Source of the DNA: Arabidopsis thaliana
Lineage: Eukaryota; Streptophyta; Magnoliopsida; Brassicales; Brassicaceae
Direction of reading: 5' to 3'
DNA: 64,000 bases
Assembly: GCF_000001735.4 (NCBI RefSeq)
Contig: NC_003076.8
Location: forward strand, 26,105,835-26,169,834
Shown: one piece after another, positions 20,650 through 33,947 of the stretch
Numbering within the stretch: the first letter of the stretch is position 1
Layout of the letters: every line of letters begins with the position of its first letter
Position numbers and translations under genes: made by a program
The notes under the pieces: generated by a model
The model's input: the letters and a program-made list of their open reading frames with translations, nothing else
What the model was told of the DNA's origin: nothing
Database searches by the model: none

Positions 20650-23048
20650 CTAGTGTTATAATTCAATTGTGGTATAAAAAAATTCCTATTCATTCATTTA
20701 TAAACGTTTATATGATAAACTTCGTGTCTTTTTCTATTACAGAGAATATAATAAATTTCAAATATATACAGTATGAAAAAGAAAAGAATGAAATATTTAT
20801 GGCCTCGCAATTTACAAATATGACGACAACAAATAGATAATTTCCTAACTATAATATTTGACAGCAAACATATTTATCTTTTAACGAGGTCCATGCCATG
20901 GATTTTGAATCTATGAAAGTATTCAAATAAAAAGTTTGGTACGAGTTTATTTTAAGAAAAAATCTTGAGATACGTCATTTGACAAACTATTAAGTTTCCG
21001 TACTAGCCTTAGGATTTCGGGTTAGGTTTGCTATCTAAGTGAATCATCATAATAAGTTAATTAACACTGAAAAAAGGAAAGCCATACATTTCGAGTTCTA
21101 TTGAAATCGAATAAAATCGACACGTGAGAGGCACGTGGTATATATTGGTTTTGTTTTTTTGGGTAAACGTCGTTTTATCTCGATCGACATGCGTCAGAGT
21201 CCCCATGTGATCTCATTGCTTACATACTAATGGCCTAATGAAGTTAAGTATTTGTCTGTTTGAGAAATGTCTACCAAAAGAAACTACTCCAAGTCTCCCA
21301 ACCAGACCCAACTTAAAACTTCATGTAATTAAGAACACAGTTACATCGTAACTTTACAAGTTGACGTTTTTCTTACAGCCAAATTATTTATAAAGTTATA
21401 ACGGAATCTTATAATACTCAACCAGAAAAATAGTTTATTCCTATTGTCTCGATTAGATGGGGCACGTACACTCACCGTTAAAGGCACCTTAGACTTTATA
21501 CTTTGTCTGCCTCTAATTTATTGACAATTTGGCTGTTACGTTAATGGCAATTCTTTCTTCAATTCTTCCATACCAACTCTTTCATTAATTGTTTACTACT
21601 GTCCATTCGAACATTTCGACTACTATTTTGGAAAACGAAATATAAAATTATCACGAGGGGTTGGAATTTGTAAGAAAACTAATCGTTTTTCATGTTTTTC
21701 CTTGATAAGGAAGAAAAGCTTAGAAGTTACATAATTCGTGCGTCTTCTGAAATCTAAAGCGTGGACCAATATTGACTTTATGGTTGGATTGATAATATAT
21801 GTTAAAGGTTTCAGTGCGTTTGTAGCCGTAAAAAATGCTTCTAGAAAAGAAATGTTCAAGTATTTTGTTAATCACAATCTCTTCTTCCAACTAAAATTTC
21901 CACAGGCAAACATAGTAAACAATTTAACAGTATTGTTGTACAAAATTGACATTTTATATTTTTGTGATGTATAATTATTCTTATCCTATAAATTTGATAA
22001 TTTGCAAAATCTTAAAACAATGCTTATAACAAAACCAAATGATAATAATAAATCATTTTTCTCCACAAGGAAATCAAAATTTGATACTTTAAATTTAGTC
22101 ATGCATGTTGAAAGACCAGATTATTGTCAAAAAAAAAGAAGAAGACGAAACTCGAGTTTTTTTTTTTGGGTGAGAACCAAATTCGACAACTGTTACTGTG
22201 ATTTTATCATACTTGATACACATTTTTAATATCTTGTGACAATGATGTTGGACCAGCCCAAATACGAGAACGCTATTGAACGGGCTTTGCAGGCCTGGTG
22301 ACAAAAAAAATAACAACGTTTGTGAAGGAGTTATGACATGGAAATTAACAAATTCAAATATTCGTGAAACAAAAGTTCGATATTAATTGCATTTTGAAAG
22401 GGGATACTTATTGTTTTGTGAGGTTTAAAAGGGGATACTTTTTAATTGCATCTTGAAAACATTTCATAGTTCTATGTGAAATTTACGTTCTGAATGTCTG
22501 TCTTTTTTGGAAACATATAATATATAAGTTTAGGAAAATAAATTGTATAATTTGAGTCAGCTATCTTTGATTGATAAAGATTAAGCAATATGCATTATAA
22601 TACTGGACAGATCTCAGATCCGGATTCCAGAAGTATTTAAAATCGCTTTATTTGGACTCATATTCATCCAATAAAGATAACTCAATTTCATAAAAAGAAA
22701 AAGACACGAACATGATTAAACAGTTCTGAAATCACAAGAATCAGATCTCGAGAATACCTGATTTTATAAAAATTATGAATTTTCTTTTTGAGTTCTTACA
22801 TTTTATTCCTATTAAAAGAGTGATGAAACATGTGAGAACGAATAATAAAGTAATTTTATTAGCCTATTACTGGATTTACACAACATATTCCACGTAGACA
22901 ACAAACCATGAAAAGTTACACGTGTCAACATCTCATTTTAACTCCACCGTAAACAATCGAATAACGAAAAATCAATCAAATTATCGAAATTAACACCGAA
23001 ACTATAAAATGTAAAACATAATGTTTTCAAGATGTAAACAATGAGATC
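20650..23048. other. intergenic, AT-rich
   Basis: No gene-quality frame. A pair of G-boxes lies at 21121-21138 (CACGTGAGAGGCACGTGG). A short imperfect duplication around AAAGGGGATACTT lies near 22390-22460. The right end is probably AGP7 3' UTR. Confidence 0.5.
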
Positions 23049-23441
23049 CTAAGCCAACACGACGGCGTAAATAATCGCGGCGACAAGTGAACCGACGACG
23101 AAAGCTTTGTTGGTTAAAGCGGCGTTAGGTGGAGGAGCGGAAGCATCGGAAGGTGTCGGGGCTAGTTCGCCGGGGCTAACTCCGGGACCTTCCGGTGCAG
23201 GTGGAGAAGCGGTAGGGGCATCAGACGACGGAGAAGGAGCTGAAGACGGAGGAGAAGAGGTGGGGGCAGGGGAGACGGCAGGTGGTGGAGTGGTGGTCGG
23301 AGCGGGAGTTGCGGCGGGTGGTGGAGTGGCAACGGGAGGAGGAGTGACGGTGGTGGTTGGAGAAGGAGCTGGAGCTTGAGCGAGGCATGAGGTAGTGAAG
23401 AGAGCAACGATGAAGAAAGCTTCGATGATCTTCGAATTCAT
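23049..23441 (-). CDS. AGP7: classical arabinogalactan protein (AGP7)
   Basis: Intronless 130 residues from the ATG at 23441; an ATG three codons upstream (23450) is also in frame. A signal peptide (residues 1 to about 21, ending SCLA) is followed by a Pro/Ala/Ser/Thr-rich core with PAPAPSP, PPPVATPPP and SPAPTSSPP motifs, where Pro becomes hydroxyproline and carries arabinogalactan. The C-terminal hydrophobic stretch (FVVGSLVAAIIYAVVLA), after small residues, is a GPI-anchor signal. The mature product is therefore an extracellular, plasma-membrane-anchored proteoglycan. There is no catalytic domain. A TATA box at 23530-23537 supports the start. Confidence 0.95.
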   Translation of the reverse strand: MNSKIIEAFFIVALFTTSCLAQAPAPSPTTTVTPPPVATPPPAATPAPTTTPPPAVSPAPTSSPPSSAPSPSSDAPTASPPAPEGPGVSPGELAPTPSDASAPPPNAALTNKAFVVGSLVAAIIYAVVLA

Positions 23442-23529
23442 TTTTTCCACTCTCTCTAAAGATTTGTTTACTTAAGAAAGATAGAGAGTGAAGCAGAGTT
23501 GTTTAGGTGAGGAATGACCACGATGGAAC

Positions 23530-23537
23530 TATATAAA
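23530..23537 (-). promoter_or_regulatory. TATA box of AGP7
   Basis: TTTATATA on the minus strand, about 90 bp from the ATG. Confidence 0.6.
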
Positions 23538-23559
23538 GCGAGAGAGAGAGATAACAATA

Positions 23560-25450
23560 ATTATAAATTAAGTAGTATCTAATTAAATATCTTGCGGAGG
23601 GGATCATAATTATTCGATTATTATTAGTATAAATAATGATTAGTAGCTAATATTCAAATGAAGGAATAACATTTTAGTAGTCAAATAGCAGAAACGTTTA
23701 AGTGAAAAAAAATAGCAAAAATATTTGATCAGTAACACACACATATCAGTGATTAACAACTTGTTTTATCGTAAATAAGAGAATACATTTTCAAAACTAA
23801 ACATAATTAAGTGATAGATCATTTTATCACTATAATGTAGTCGCATATATGTATATATATAATTTTGTAGGATTTTTAGGTTAACTCAATTTTTAGCTCT
23901 TAGTTGTAAATTTGTCATTTTTTAATGATTTGGTAAGTATAGTAGATGAGAAATCGAAGTTGAGAACCAATTCTATCCGTTGAGTATAAAATCATCAATG
24001 GTTTTAGAAGACCGGATTGGTTTAGCTAAATCGAATCATGATTGTCAATAATAATTGGAGAGAGAAAACGTATAATGAAGTAGTATTGAATATTGTATCA
24101 TGTTTGTCTTACTGTCTAATCGATCCACCCACCGATAATAATAGTATACTTTTTCTGATATAGTAAATAGTAACGATCTCTTTGCCCGTATACGATGAAC
24201 CTTAATGACAAAAATACAGATCTATCAAGAAAGAACGATGTCGTTATTATCGTATATCCCATGTGCGTAGCAGACCTATCGGGATAATTTTTGATTACTG
24301 GTTATGGTTTTATTGTTGTCGTTACCGTTGGATATTTGCTGTTTTTCGTTTTATTTATTTTCTTTTGTCCATTACTATCTCTTGTGTTTGTTGCTAGTAG
24401 TAACAAGAGTTGGAGATAGCTGTCAGAGAATTTTATATAGTTGAATAATAAATACAAATATTATAACCCCAAATAAAACGGGTACATATACATTACAACA
24501 TAACATAACAACGGAAGAAGACATTTGATAGCCTGTAAAGGTCATTTTACAGTGAATCCAGAAGGTTCGTATTAATCATTAAATTAAAATATAATCGGTA
24601 TTTGACAAAATGAACTGAATTATAGTTGGCAATTTTATGAGGCCCATATGATGCGAAACCAACCGACGATTATACACTATACCTACAATTTTTATTGCAC
24701 TGACTCGATTGATTAATCCCTAACTAAAAGTTCAAAATATTTGCATCCAACTTTATTTTCATTAGTGTGAACATCAATATAAAGAATTGAGAAGATCATT
24801 ACAGGTTGTTTCAGATGATAACGACAAGTTCGTTATATATGCACTATAACTTGCTTTGTTACATATGCTATAAAGTTCATTTGCAATATATACGATTTGA
24901 TTACATCAGTGTGGGATTCCTAGAGGATGAATTAAGTGTTAAAAATGAATCTATACATAGTAGTTTGCTTTGAATCCATATGAAAAAACTGTTGAGGTTT
25001 AATGTCGAAATTTCTTTATCTTTGGCTTCGGCTGCAGTCAAAATTGCCGAAAGACCACCTCGACTCCAAACCATTTTCTTGATAATTGTAAAAAAAAAAA
25101 AAAAAAAAAACATGATGTCCCATATGCGTGTCTAATAATATATATAGCCAAGAAGCATATATTTATTTAGGGGAAGAGAATGCTAAAGCATGAGTTTTGT
25201 GCTGGCTTTATGTTGTTGTAACTCTTAGAGCAACATGTATTCACTTCTAACTGAACTTTACATAATTTAAAGCATGATTTGGATTATCTAAAAAAAAGTT
25301 AGATTATGATGAATATACAAGTTTTTTTTGTTAGTGGAAAACTCTCATTTCTTCGAGTAAGCTTCTCCATACATAATTTTCATTGTCTATATATATATTG
25401 ATCTATTTGTAATTGTAACTCTTGAAAGTTTGGAAAATATTTGTAATAAG
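23560..25450. other. intergenic
   Basis: AT-rich with no supported gene. A 20-nt poly-A run (about 25090-25110) follows a roughly 250-bp less AT-rich segment, which could be a retroposed fragment but shows no clear target-site duplication. Confidence 0.45.
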
Positions 25451-25454
25451 AGAT

Positions 25455-25535
25455 AAACAATGATATGGGCCGATATTTGCGAAACTGATTTCAAAGGATT
25501 CTTCTTTATGGGCCTATAGAGTTTTGGGCCTTTCT
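25455..25535 (+). promoter_or_regulatory. Site II-like promoter cluster of the FSH gene
   Basis: TGGGCC occurs three times within 70 bp (near 25467, 25509 and 25525), immediately before the coding region. Such clusters are common in promoters of housekeeping and proliferation-linked plant genes. Confidence 0.5.
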
Positions 25536-25613
25536 ACCAAAACTTTCGCGACAAGCGATATGTTAGGGCACAAGGACAATTCGAAACCTGAGAAGAGAGC
25601 TAGAGCTTGTCAG

Positions 25614-27228
25614 ATGTTAGGATACTCCTATCCTTGTTTCCAAACGGGATTACGGTTAACGACGGCGATGGCGCCGGAAATTCACCTGAAACCGAAGAAC
25701 CCTAGAATTTTATGCCTTCATGGATTCAGAACTAGTGGTCGGATTCTCCAAGCCGGTATAGGTAAATGGCCGGACACAATTCTCCGAGATCTCGACCTCG
25801 ATTTCCTTGACGCTCCTTTTCCGGCCACCGGGAAATCGGACGTCGAGCGTTTCTTTGACCCACCGTATTACGAGTGGTACCAGGCTAACAAGGTTCGTTG
25901 CAACAAAATCCTAAATTTCCTTGAATTCAGTATTGATCATTGACACTGTTAACACTATCAGAGTAAAGGTTGTTTTTTTTCTCTAGAAAACAGAGAGATT
26001 TGGTCTAAGTTTGTATACATAATTTGATTTGTGTGTGTGTGTGTTTGCAGGGGTTTAAGGAATATAGGAATTTTGAAGAGTGTTTGGCTTATATAGAGGA
26101 CTACATGATAAAGAATGGACCTTTTGATGGTCTTCTTGGTTTTTCTCAGGTTTGTTTTGATTCTTTGGCGAGATTTTAGTACTGATCACTTTCATATATA
26201 TCAGCAGGAGGATCGTGGACCGTTGATTCTTGATCCATTCTTGCAGGGAGCTTTTCTAACTGCAGCTATTCCTGGAATGCAAGAACAGGTACATAACTGC
26301 ATAACTGATCATAATCCTGGTTCTGAGATTGAATCTGCTTATGATATTTTGAAGAATGAAACCTATTGTTAGAGTAGTTTTCTATTGTTCTGTTTTGAGC
26401 AAGTGTGTGATGTTGAAACCATTTATATGCAACAGAGAGGTTGAATCTGAATTGAAGAATGAAACATGTTGTTTTAATAGTTTGAGTAAGTCTGTGATGT
26501 TGTAAACTGTTTTGTAGGGATCGGCTCTAACTAAGGTGCCAAAAGTCAAGTTTTTAGTTATCATTTCTGGAGCGAAAATTCCAGGGTTGATGTTTGGGGA
26601 GCCTAAAGCTGCTGTTAATGCATTCTCATCTCCAGTTCGTTGCCCATCACTCCACTTCATAGGTAAACTGTTACTACGTTGCGCATGTTCTTGACTTGAT
26701 TTCTCGGTTATGTTGTAATGCCAAGTTTCTGTTGTTTGAAGCTTACGTTAGTAGTGTGCCTTTAGTGTAGCCAAGATTGGCATGGGAGTGTTTAGACTAG
26801 AATCTAATCTGCAGCACTACATGTTAACGTTAGAGATTCTCTCCTACAACATTTGATATGACATAAGAGACAACTTGTTTGTAATTCTGTATCGGTTTTG
26901 CTGCAGGTGAGAGGGATTTCCTGAAGATAGAAGGTGAAGTGCTTGTAGAATCATTCGTAGAGCCAGTGGTGATCCATCATTCAGGTGGACACATTATACC
27001 AAAACTCGGTTAGTAAGCATGAAAGGCTGATCATTTAAGCTCTGATTTTTTTTGGAGAAATATGCAATTGAAATAAGTAACATAAGATCTGTCTCTTCTT
27101 AATTTACTCTAATGAGCTTATCTTTGTCTTCTGCAGATACTAAAGCTGAGGAGACAATGTTGAGTTTCTTCCAGAGCATTAGGCAGATGCTTTCTGATGA
27201 ATCAGGTTCTGTAAGAAGCTTGATGTGA
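25614..27228 (+). CDS. FSH family serine hydrolase / esterase
   Basis: Exons 25614-25892, 26051-26149, 26247-26288, 26518-26662, 26907-27008 and 27137-27228 give 252 residues. The alpha/beta-hydrolase fold starts with RILCLHGFRTSG (oxyanion region). The nucleophile elbow GFSQG is split by an intron, with Ser about 125. The acid is Asp about 192 (GERDFLK) and the base His about 217 (HSGGHIIPKL). The family includes yeast FSH1-3 and human OVCA2, which are esterases. Alternative in-frame ATGs at 25560 (270 residues) and 25668 (234 residues) exist. The conserved fold needs only the last, and the upstream ones would add a basic, transit-peptide-like N-terminus. 25614 is a compromise that agrees with my memory of the annotated length. 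Confidence 0.88.
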
Positions 27229-30200
27229 CTGAGAGCTACTCCAGTATGGTTTACTTTAGATTAGATGATCTTGCAATTTTATAAAATTGTGAGATGTGAT
27301 TATTCTTCTGGTTTAGTCTTTATCCAGGGACAATTCAATAAACGTAAATTATTAAATTTACCAACCAATATGGATTGCCCGTTCATGTAATTACAGTTTA
27401 TAGAGAAGAGCCAAAGATGGTCAAATAGTTTGGTACAATTGTCTTCCTTTAAATATATGAGCAGCCAATATCAAAAACTCTATTCAAACTTTTTTCTTTG
27501 TTATAGGAAAAATGTTAGGAGAATTTAACAACAAAAAAAAAAAATGATGGAAGAACAAAAAATATGGAGGGGGGCATCAAAGAAGGTGAGTTAAATTATT
27601 GTCCTTTAGATGTATTAATGGTCAAATGGATCTCATGATAATCTATGAGTTCCACTTGTAACAAAGTTTTACTTCTTTTTCAATCTACCCCCTTATACCC
27701 TATTAACTTAGCCTTGTCGGTTGCTTTCTAGTCTTAAAAAAAAAACAAAATTTCAACTCTTTTTTTATTCTTGTATGAAATAATTGATTGAACATATCGA
27801 ATTACAGATCATATGATTACCCCTCATTTCAAAATAAATATATGATAAACAGTAGACGTCGACATGGGTTGTGTAATTTCAGACTTATATGTATACCCAT
27901 CATAAGTATTCTCACGCTTGCAAAGCTTTAACTGTTTAGTTTTCATGCACTTTTAACAAATCATCATCATAATCTATTTTCAACAATTTGCTTATATCTT
28001 GAAATAGTTGTTTGGTTTAGTTTTTGTGTTGTTTTCCCTGTTCTCATGATATACCAAACCACTATTTTAATAAGAGGTAGAAAATAATTTCTCGTGAGAA
28101 TGTCTAGTTGTGAATTGTGATGACCGTATCAACATTAATGTATAGATATATGCAATAAATTGAATTTCAAAGACCCTATCATTGACTTAGGAAATCTATT
28201 AACTCATGAATTATGTCTGGCATAAAACTGTTGAATAGTTTTTACATGTTTCTTTTGATAATACTACTTCTGTCTCTTTAAGTTTTTGTGTAACCTATTT
28301 ATGATTTCTAATTTTGAGATTAAGAAATTTTGAAATTCGGTTTAGTAAGAAATGTAACGTTATGATGATTTACGAATAATGAACGGAGACAAATCCTCTG
28401 TGTGTCTCCACGTAGGAAAGCGGTTTCCCGCCAGCTGACAAGTAACACGTAAGCACGTCATCTCAAACGTCTTTCAGGAATCCATTTGCTTCATTTCCTC
28501 CTCTTATTAATATTTAGTCGGTGTTTTATATATTTTCAGATCTTTATTTTTCTTGTAACATAAAAATTACACTTTTTTGTTCATGTCAAATGAGTTTTCA
28601 TTATTCACTCTTAAATCTTAATCTCTGCTTTGAAATTTGAGCCGTACAAAAACATTCGCATTTATTGTTGATGCGACACAGATGTTACTTTTATTTTATT
28701 ATACTATTATTCTGAAGGAACGGTCAGCTGTATTTTTATAGTATAATTTTAATTTAAATCATCATAATCTGGTTATTGAAAAATTATTTCATTTTCAACT
28801 TTTTATTGTTTTATAAGATTGGAAATATTTGAATATTGATGAGAGCGAATGTTGGTTTCCTTCTCGAATTCTCGTATACCAATGCTAATATTTCTTTAAA
28901 GAAAATACTCCATAGTATGTTTTTTCTTTAAATTTAATTAGCTACGTCAACAAATTTTTTATATTTCTCACAAATAACTTACGTAAATTCATCATGCAAT
29001 TTTGTGTTGACAAGACCAATGACCCTCGACTGAATTAATGAAGAGACTAGTCGTTAAAAAAATAATACTCAGTTATATGAGTATATAATAGTGCTGGTCG
29101 TTTAAAGAAAACAGTAAAAGCATAGTGAAAGGATAAAAACTGTCGTCGGAGATCTAACGTCAGCATAAGTTAATCAGAGGCTGAGAAATGATCATCTCAT
29201 ACGTTTCGTCTTCACATTTGCAACTAATCTACAAGTATTTAATGTATCATTAAACTTTTGTTTACTTGATGACACAAAATAAAACTAAATAAAGTTTTAT
29301 TTTAGTGTTTATATATTTATACTGAATTATTTAGTAATAATTCTGAAAAGTTGACAACAAAATTCAGACCTTGAAATTATTAAGGGCATTACTGATTTTG
29401 ATGTGATTAGACTGCCCATCACTTTATTGCAGAAAAATATTAATGCATATATTTATGCTATTGGCATATGGACAAAAATAATTATCGCGTTTATTTTGAT
29501 TCTATCCCCTTTTTTTTTAGTTTCCCAAAAAGTTATCTCTAATATCATCTCCTCTCTCTTTTTGTTTTTTAATCCTACACTAAGCTTTTTGTATTGTTGT
29601 ATTGTCCAAAAATAACAAAAGCTTATGGAAAACTTGTAAAACCCATAAGCTACCTAGTGTGTTTTAAGATGAGCCCTAGAACTACTCCTGAAGAAGACAA
29701 ACATGTTTAATTATATCATTTTAATTCAAGATTACATAAATAAGTTTTTAGTGTGTCATTTTTAGAAGAAAATTAGTAATATTTCGTTCAATTTTCACAT
29801 GTAGGTAACAATCTTTACAACTTTAAGTAATAACCCAGGAAAAAATAAACAGTAAATGGAATCAAGTAAACACGAACTCAAATCAATTTCTTTTTAACGT
29901 GTCTTTTTATATCATAAACATGGTTAAAATTTGTGATCTAATACAAGAATAGTTGACTAAAACAAATCATGCATGGTCAGAGCGATACGACCAAATTGAA
30001 TAAAATAATAGGAATATATAATTAATAAGAAAGTATAATAGCTCTTCAAGTAAAATTAGAAAGAAAGAAAGAAATAATGCAAAAGATAAAGAAAGCGTTA
30101 CAAAGTGTGGTTGAGGACAGATTATATTAGATTCCGATTTCCAATAAACAAGAAATTATATAGCAAAAATAAAAGATAAAAATAAAATAAAAACACTTCT

Positions 30201-30344
30201 CAAATCGGCAAATCCAAAAGAGAGAGATAAAAGAGAGAAAGATAATCTCTTTAATGTCCACATTATCTCTCTCTTCTTCTTCACCTTCTTGAGAAACCTC
30301 CTCTCCCCAAAAACGACGTAGTTTCACATTTCTCGACTTCTTGA
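27229..30344. other. intergenic upstream of ATHB25
   Basis: Mostly AT-rich. A distinct less AT-rich patch at 28380-28490 contains a perfect E2F-like TTTCCCGCC (28424-28432) and several ACGT cores. The last 250 bp hold the ATHB25 5' UTR (CT-rich). No other gene seen. Confidence 0.5.
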
Positions 30345-31184
30345 ATGGAGTTTGAAGACAACAACAACAACAACGACGAAGAGCAAGAAGAGGATATGAA
30401 TCTTCATGAGGAAGAAGAAGACGACGACGCCGTTTACGACTCTCCTCCTCTCTCTCGTGTTCTCCCCAAAGCCTCGACAGAAAGTCATGAAACCACCGGA
30501 ACTACTTCCACAGGCGGTGGCGGAGGATTCATGGTTGTTCACGGCGGTGGAGGGAGCAGGTTTAGGTTCCGTGAGTGTCTCAAGAACCAAGCGGTGAACA
30601 TAGGAGGACACGCGGTCGATGGTTGTGGTGAGTTTATGCCAGCTGGAATCGAAGGTACCATCGACGCTCTAAAATGCGCCGCTTGTGGCTGTCACCGTAA
30701 CTTCCACCGCAAGGAATTACCTTACTTCCATCACGCGCCGCCACAACATCAGCCTCCTCCTCCCCCGCCAGGGTTTTACCGTCTTCCAGCTCCGGTTAGC
30801 TACCGACCACCACCGTCACAAGCTCCTCCTCTTCAGCTCGCTCTTCCCCCTCCACAAAGAGAGAGATCAGAAGATCCAATGGAGACGTCTTCAGCTGAAG
30901 CAGGAGGAGGGATTAGGAAGAGGCATAGGACTAAGTTTACGGCTGAGCAAAAGGAAAGGATGTTAGCTTTAGCTGAGAGGATTGGATGGAGAATTCAGAG
31001 ACAAGACGATGAAGTGATTCAGAGATTTTGTCAGGAGACTGGTGTTCCGAGACAAGTTCTTAAGGTTTGGTTACATAACAACAAACACACTCTTGGTAAG
31101 TCGCCTTCACCACTTCATCATCATCAGGCTCCTCCTCCTCCACCACCACAGTCTTCGTTTCATCATGAACAAGACCAACCATGA
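30345..31184 (+). CDS. HB25: zinc finger-homeodomain transcription factor (ATHB25/ZHD1)
   Basis: Intronless 279 residues. An acidic Asn/Glu/Asp-rich N-terminus and a Gly-rich linker precede the ZF-HD dimerisation domain at about residues 75-124 ([20 protein letters not shown], then [17 protein letters not shown]), with the conserved Cys and His ligands. A Pro-rich spacer follows. The homeodomain is at about 191-250 ([20 protein letters not shown]), with a recognition helix VWLHNNKHT typical of plant ZF-HD proteins. The C-terminus is His/Pro-rich. These are plant-specific nuclear factors that dimerise through the zinc finger and bind AT-rich ATTA sites; ATHB25 is linked to gibberellin metabolism and seed longevity. 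I recall this gene as AT5G65410. Confidence 0.95.
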   Translation: MEFEDNNNNNDEEQEEDMNLHEEEEDDDAVYDSPPLSRVLPKASTESHETTGTTSTGGGGGFMVVHGGGGSRFRFRECLKNQAVNIGGHAVDGCGEFMPAGIEGTIDALKCAACGCHRNFHRKELPYFHHAPPQHQPPPPPPGFYRLPAPVSYRPPPSQAPPLQLALPPPQRERSEDPMETSSAEAGGGIRKRHRTKFTAEQKERMLALAERIGWRIQRQDDEVIQRFCQETGVPRQVLKVWLHNNKHTLGKSPSPLHHHQAPPPPPPQSSFHHEQDQP

Positions 31185-33735
31185 ATCTTGAATTTCTTTG
31201 ATCACTAGGGTTTTAATTTAGCTTAATTAATTACTTGAGAAATTTGAGAGACAAGGTTTTTATTGTTTAATTTATGTACCCATTTTCCTCTTTGATGATG
31301 ATGTTGATGATGTTGGTGATGATCTTTAATTTCTGGTTAATTATGTTTTGCATTAGTAGCTTTTTAAGTCTCTTAGCAAAATCTTTGATTGGTCTGACTA
31401 TAAATTACTGACGTCCTTATTTGCATCACATTTGTCAGTGTTTGAATTTATCATGTTTTGTGTATGAATCTATATGAACTTGATCCTGAATATATATGTA
31501 CATGTATTTTGTGTATGCATTATTTATGTCTTCTTTAGCATATGATTTCATTTTTATTTTATTTTGTGCAGCCTAAGCTTTTACTTGTTGACATTGTTAT
31601 ATATTGTTTCTTAAGTTCCTGGTGTTTTTGTGTGTTATTATATTTGACTGACCATTATTTTCACCCACACACACATTTGTAGCTAGCTAGATCTGATAGT
31701 GTTCTTGTTTCTTAAGTTCTAGGTTTTTGAGTGTTTATATATTTTCTTGATCATTTTTTACCACACATATCTAATGATAAATTGGTTATTGTCATAATTA
31801 TATCTTATGTGGGATTCTATATATATATATATACTTGTCATTTAATTGTCCAATGAGTGTAGGACTCAAATGTGGATCGGTCGGAATTTCCTTGGGATGG
31901 AGATCTCTGCCCTAAGAATTAAATAAGTATTTCAATGGCTTATATTATTATCATATATGCGTGAATTAAATAATTTTTTTTTTCCATTGGAAATGAAAAA
32001 GGTGAAATAACATCAGCTAGCTGCGGCAACAGTATTCTGATTCCTGGGAATTAATTCTTCACTTAAAAAAAAAAAAAAAAATTAAACTCAAAACATGTCG
32101 ATGCATCCAAAGCTTCTTATATCCTCTTTATGTCTTATATTATATGTATATGTATATTGTTCTTTGAAGATCTGGGGAAGAAGGAAACATGTGGGCTTCT
32201 TTGGAAGCAAGAAGGAGAAGATAGGAAAACATATGGGCACACATACATTACTGCATTAATGATGTTCTTCTTCCAAATCCCTAGACTTTCATCTGGAACT
32301 AATTTTGTTTACTTTTTCTTAAGATCACTCATTCACTTATTTCACCTCTAATGATAATTTAATTTGAGTAGTAAACATTCAATTTAATCGAGCAAAAACA
32401 TATTCAATTGGTTCCATAATCATTTAGTAGTAATAACAATATCAATTTCAACGAGTTACAGTAATTATAATTAACAAAAGTGGTTCGGCCTAGTAATTTA
32501 TTTTATGCAAAGTGTGTTTGTGAAAAATTTATTGACTAAGGTATGTGTACATATGAACATACATTATATCTCTCTATCTTACATCGTATACCTGAGAGAA
32601 ACAAAGATAATGAATTCAGATGAAATTAGGGTTTTGAGTGATGGTGAAATGCAAAGATGCAGAGGAAAGAGGGAACCAAAATGATTGTAAAAGGAAAGAA
32701 GAGGCAGATAAGATTCGAGTCCCCATCTCACGGCCATTTCCATATATAGCTTTTCATGTCTCAACCTCTCCATCATCTCTCTCTTTTTCTCTCTCCCTCA
32801 GACAGTGCAGTAAAACTCGAAAGAGAGTGAGAGAGAGACAAATATACACACAAATGAAGAGACTTGAGAGAGATGCTTTTGCTTGATAAGGCAATCTCTA
32901 CGCATTCTTGTCCAAGCTAAAGCTGCACACTCCTAGAGTGAAGATGACTTTGTTGTGGTCCTCTTTCATTTTCTCCCTTCTTTCTTTTTTGGTCCAAAAT
33001 TTAGTTTTCACAAATTTCAAACGCGTTTACCTCAATTAGTTCATTGATATGGCTAATGAATCGGATCGAATTTAAACTTCGATCAACACTTGTTTGAAAA
33101 TAATGATTATAGTTGCATGGACCAAAGTTTCAGTTACTTCGCAAATAAAACGCAGTTAGCTCAACCGAACAATATCTAATTCGTTAGAAAATTCAATAAT
33201 TCAGTTGAACTTTAATACAAATCTTGGCTAAGTTAGATCGTAATTTTACGTATAACTTTTAGTTGCTAGAAATTTTAATTTCGTCTACATTGCTTCATAA
33301 ATCGAGTTATAAGAGAAATAATGATGAGGACATGTATAAATATTATGATTATAGACTTTATTCAGAGGGGAGAAATGTTTACTCGCTGATGCAGTAATGA
33401 GAAATGTTCGTACCATACGTTGGAGTCTGAACTTGTAATAAATGTTCATAGAAAGTAGTGAAAATTAAAGTAGTTAAGTTAATTTATCAAAAAAAGAAAA
33501 GTAGTTAAGTAAATGAATTTTAGGGTTGTTTTTGGATGTATGGTGAAATTGAAATTATTGAGGAGCATAATATTTTGATCAGATAATAATACTATTTATT
33601 TAAACATGATTTTTTAATTTTACTGTGGTCCTCTTCATGGAATCTTTCAGTCAATACGCAGAAACCCATCGGACAACGACCCATCAATGTGTATATTATG
33701 TACCATACATATATTATATGAGTGTATACGTTTAT

Positions 33736-33773
33736 ATCATCATCATCATCATTATCATCACCATCATCATCAT
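33736..33773. repeat. (ATC)n microsatellite
   Basis: Runs of ATC with a few interruptions (ATT, ACC). Confidence 0.8.
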
Positions 33774-33947
33774 TCTCACAGTGTTTTTACTGTGGAATTG
33801 TTACTGTCGTTATGCTTCATTTAGGGAATCTAAATGTGACCCGCAAGCAGGGTTTATTACCTCCCTTTCAAGCTAAGTTTCGAAACAAGTAGTTTTTTAA
33901 TATGAAAAAGTAAAAAGCTTTATTTTGATTGCGTAAATTTAAATGTA

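Noticed and set aside
23107-23379. Gly/Ala-rich plus-strand frame
   Set aside because: It is the antisense shadow of the Pro/Ala-rich AGP7 core.
32760-32860. CT-rich then GA-rich stretches that could pair as a miRNA-like hairpin
   Set aside because: Low-complexity complementarity is expected by chance. I checked by eye for common plant miRNAs (156, 157, 159, 164, 166, 167, 172, 319) and saw no match.
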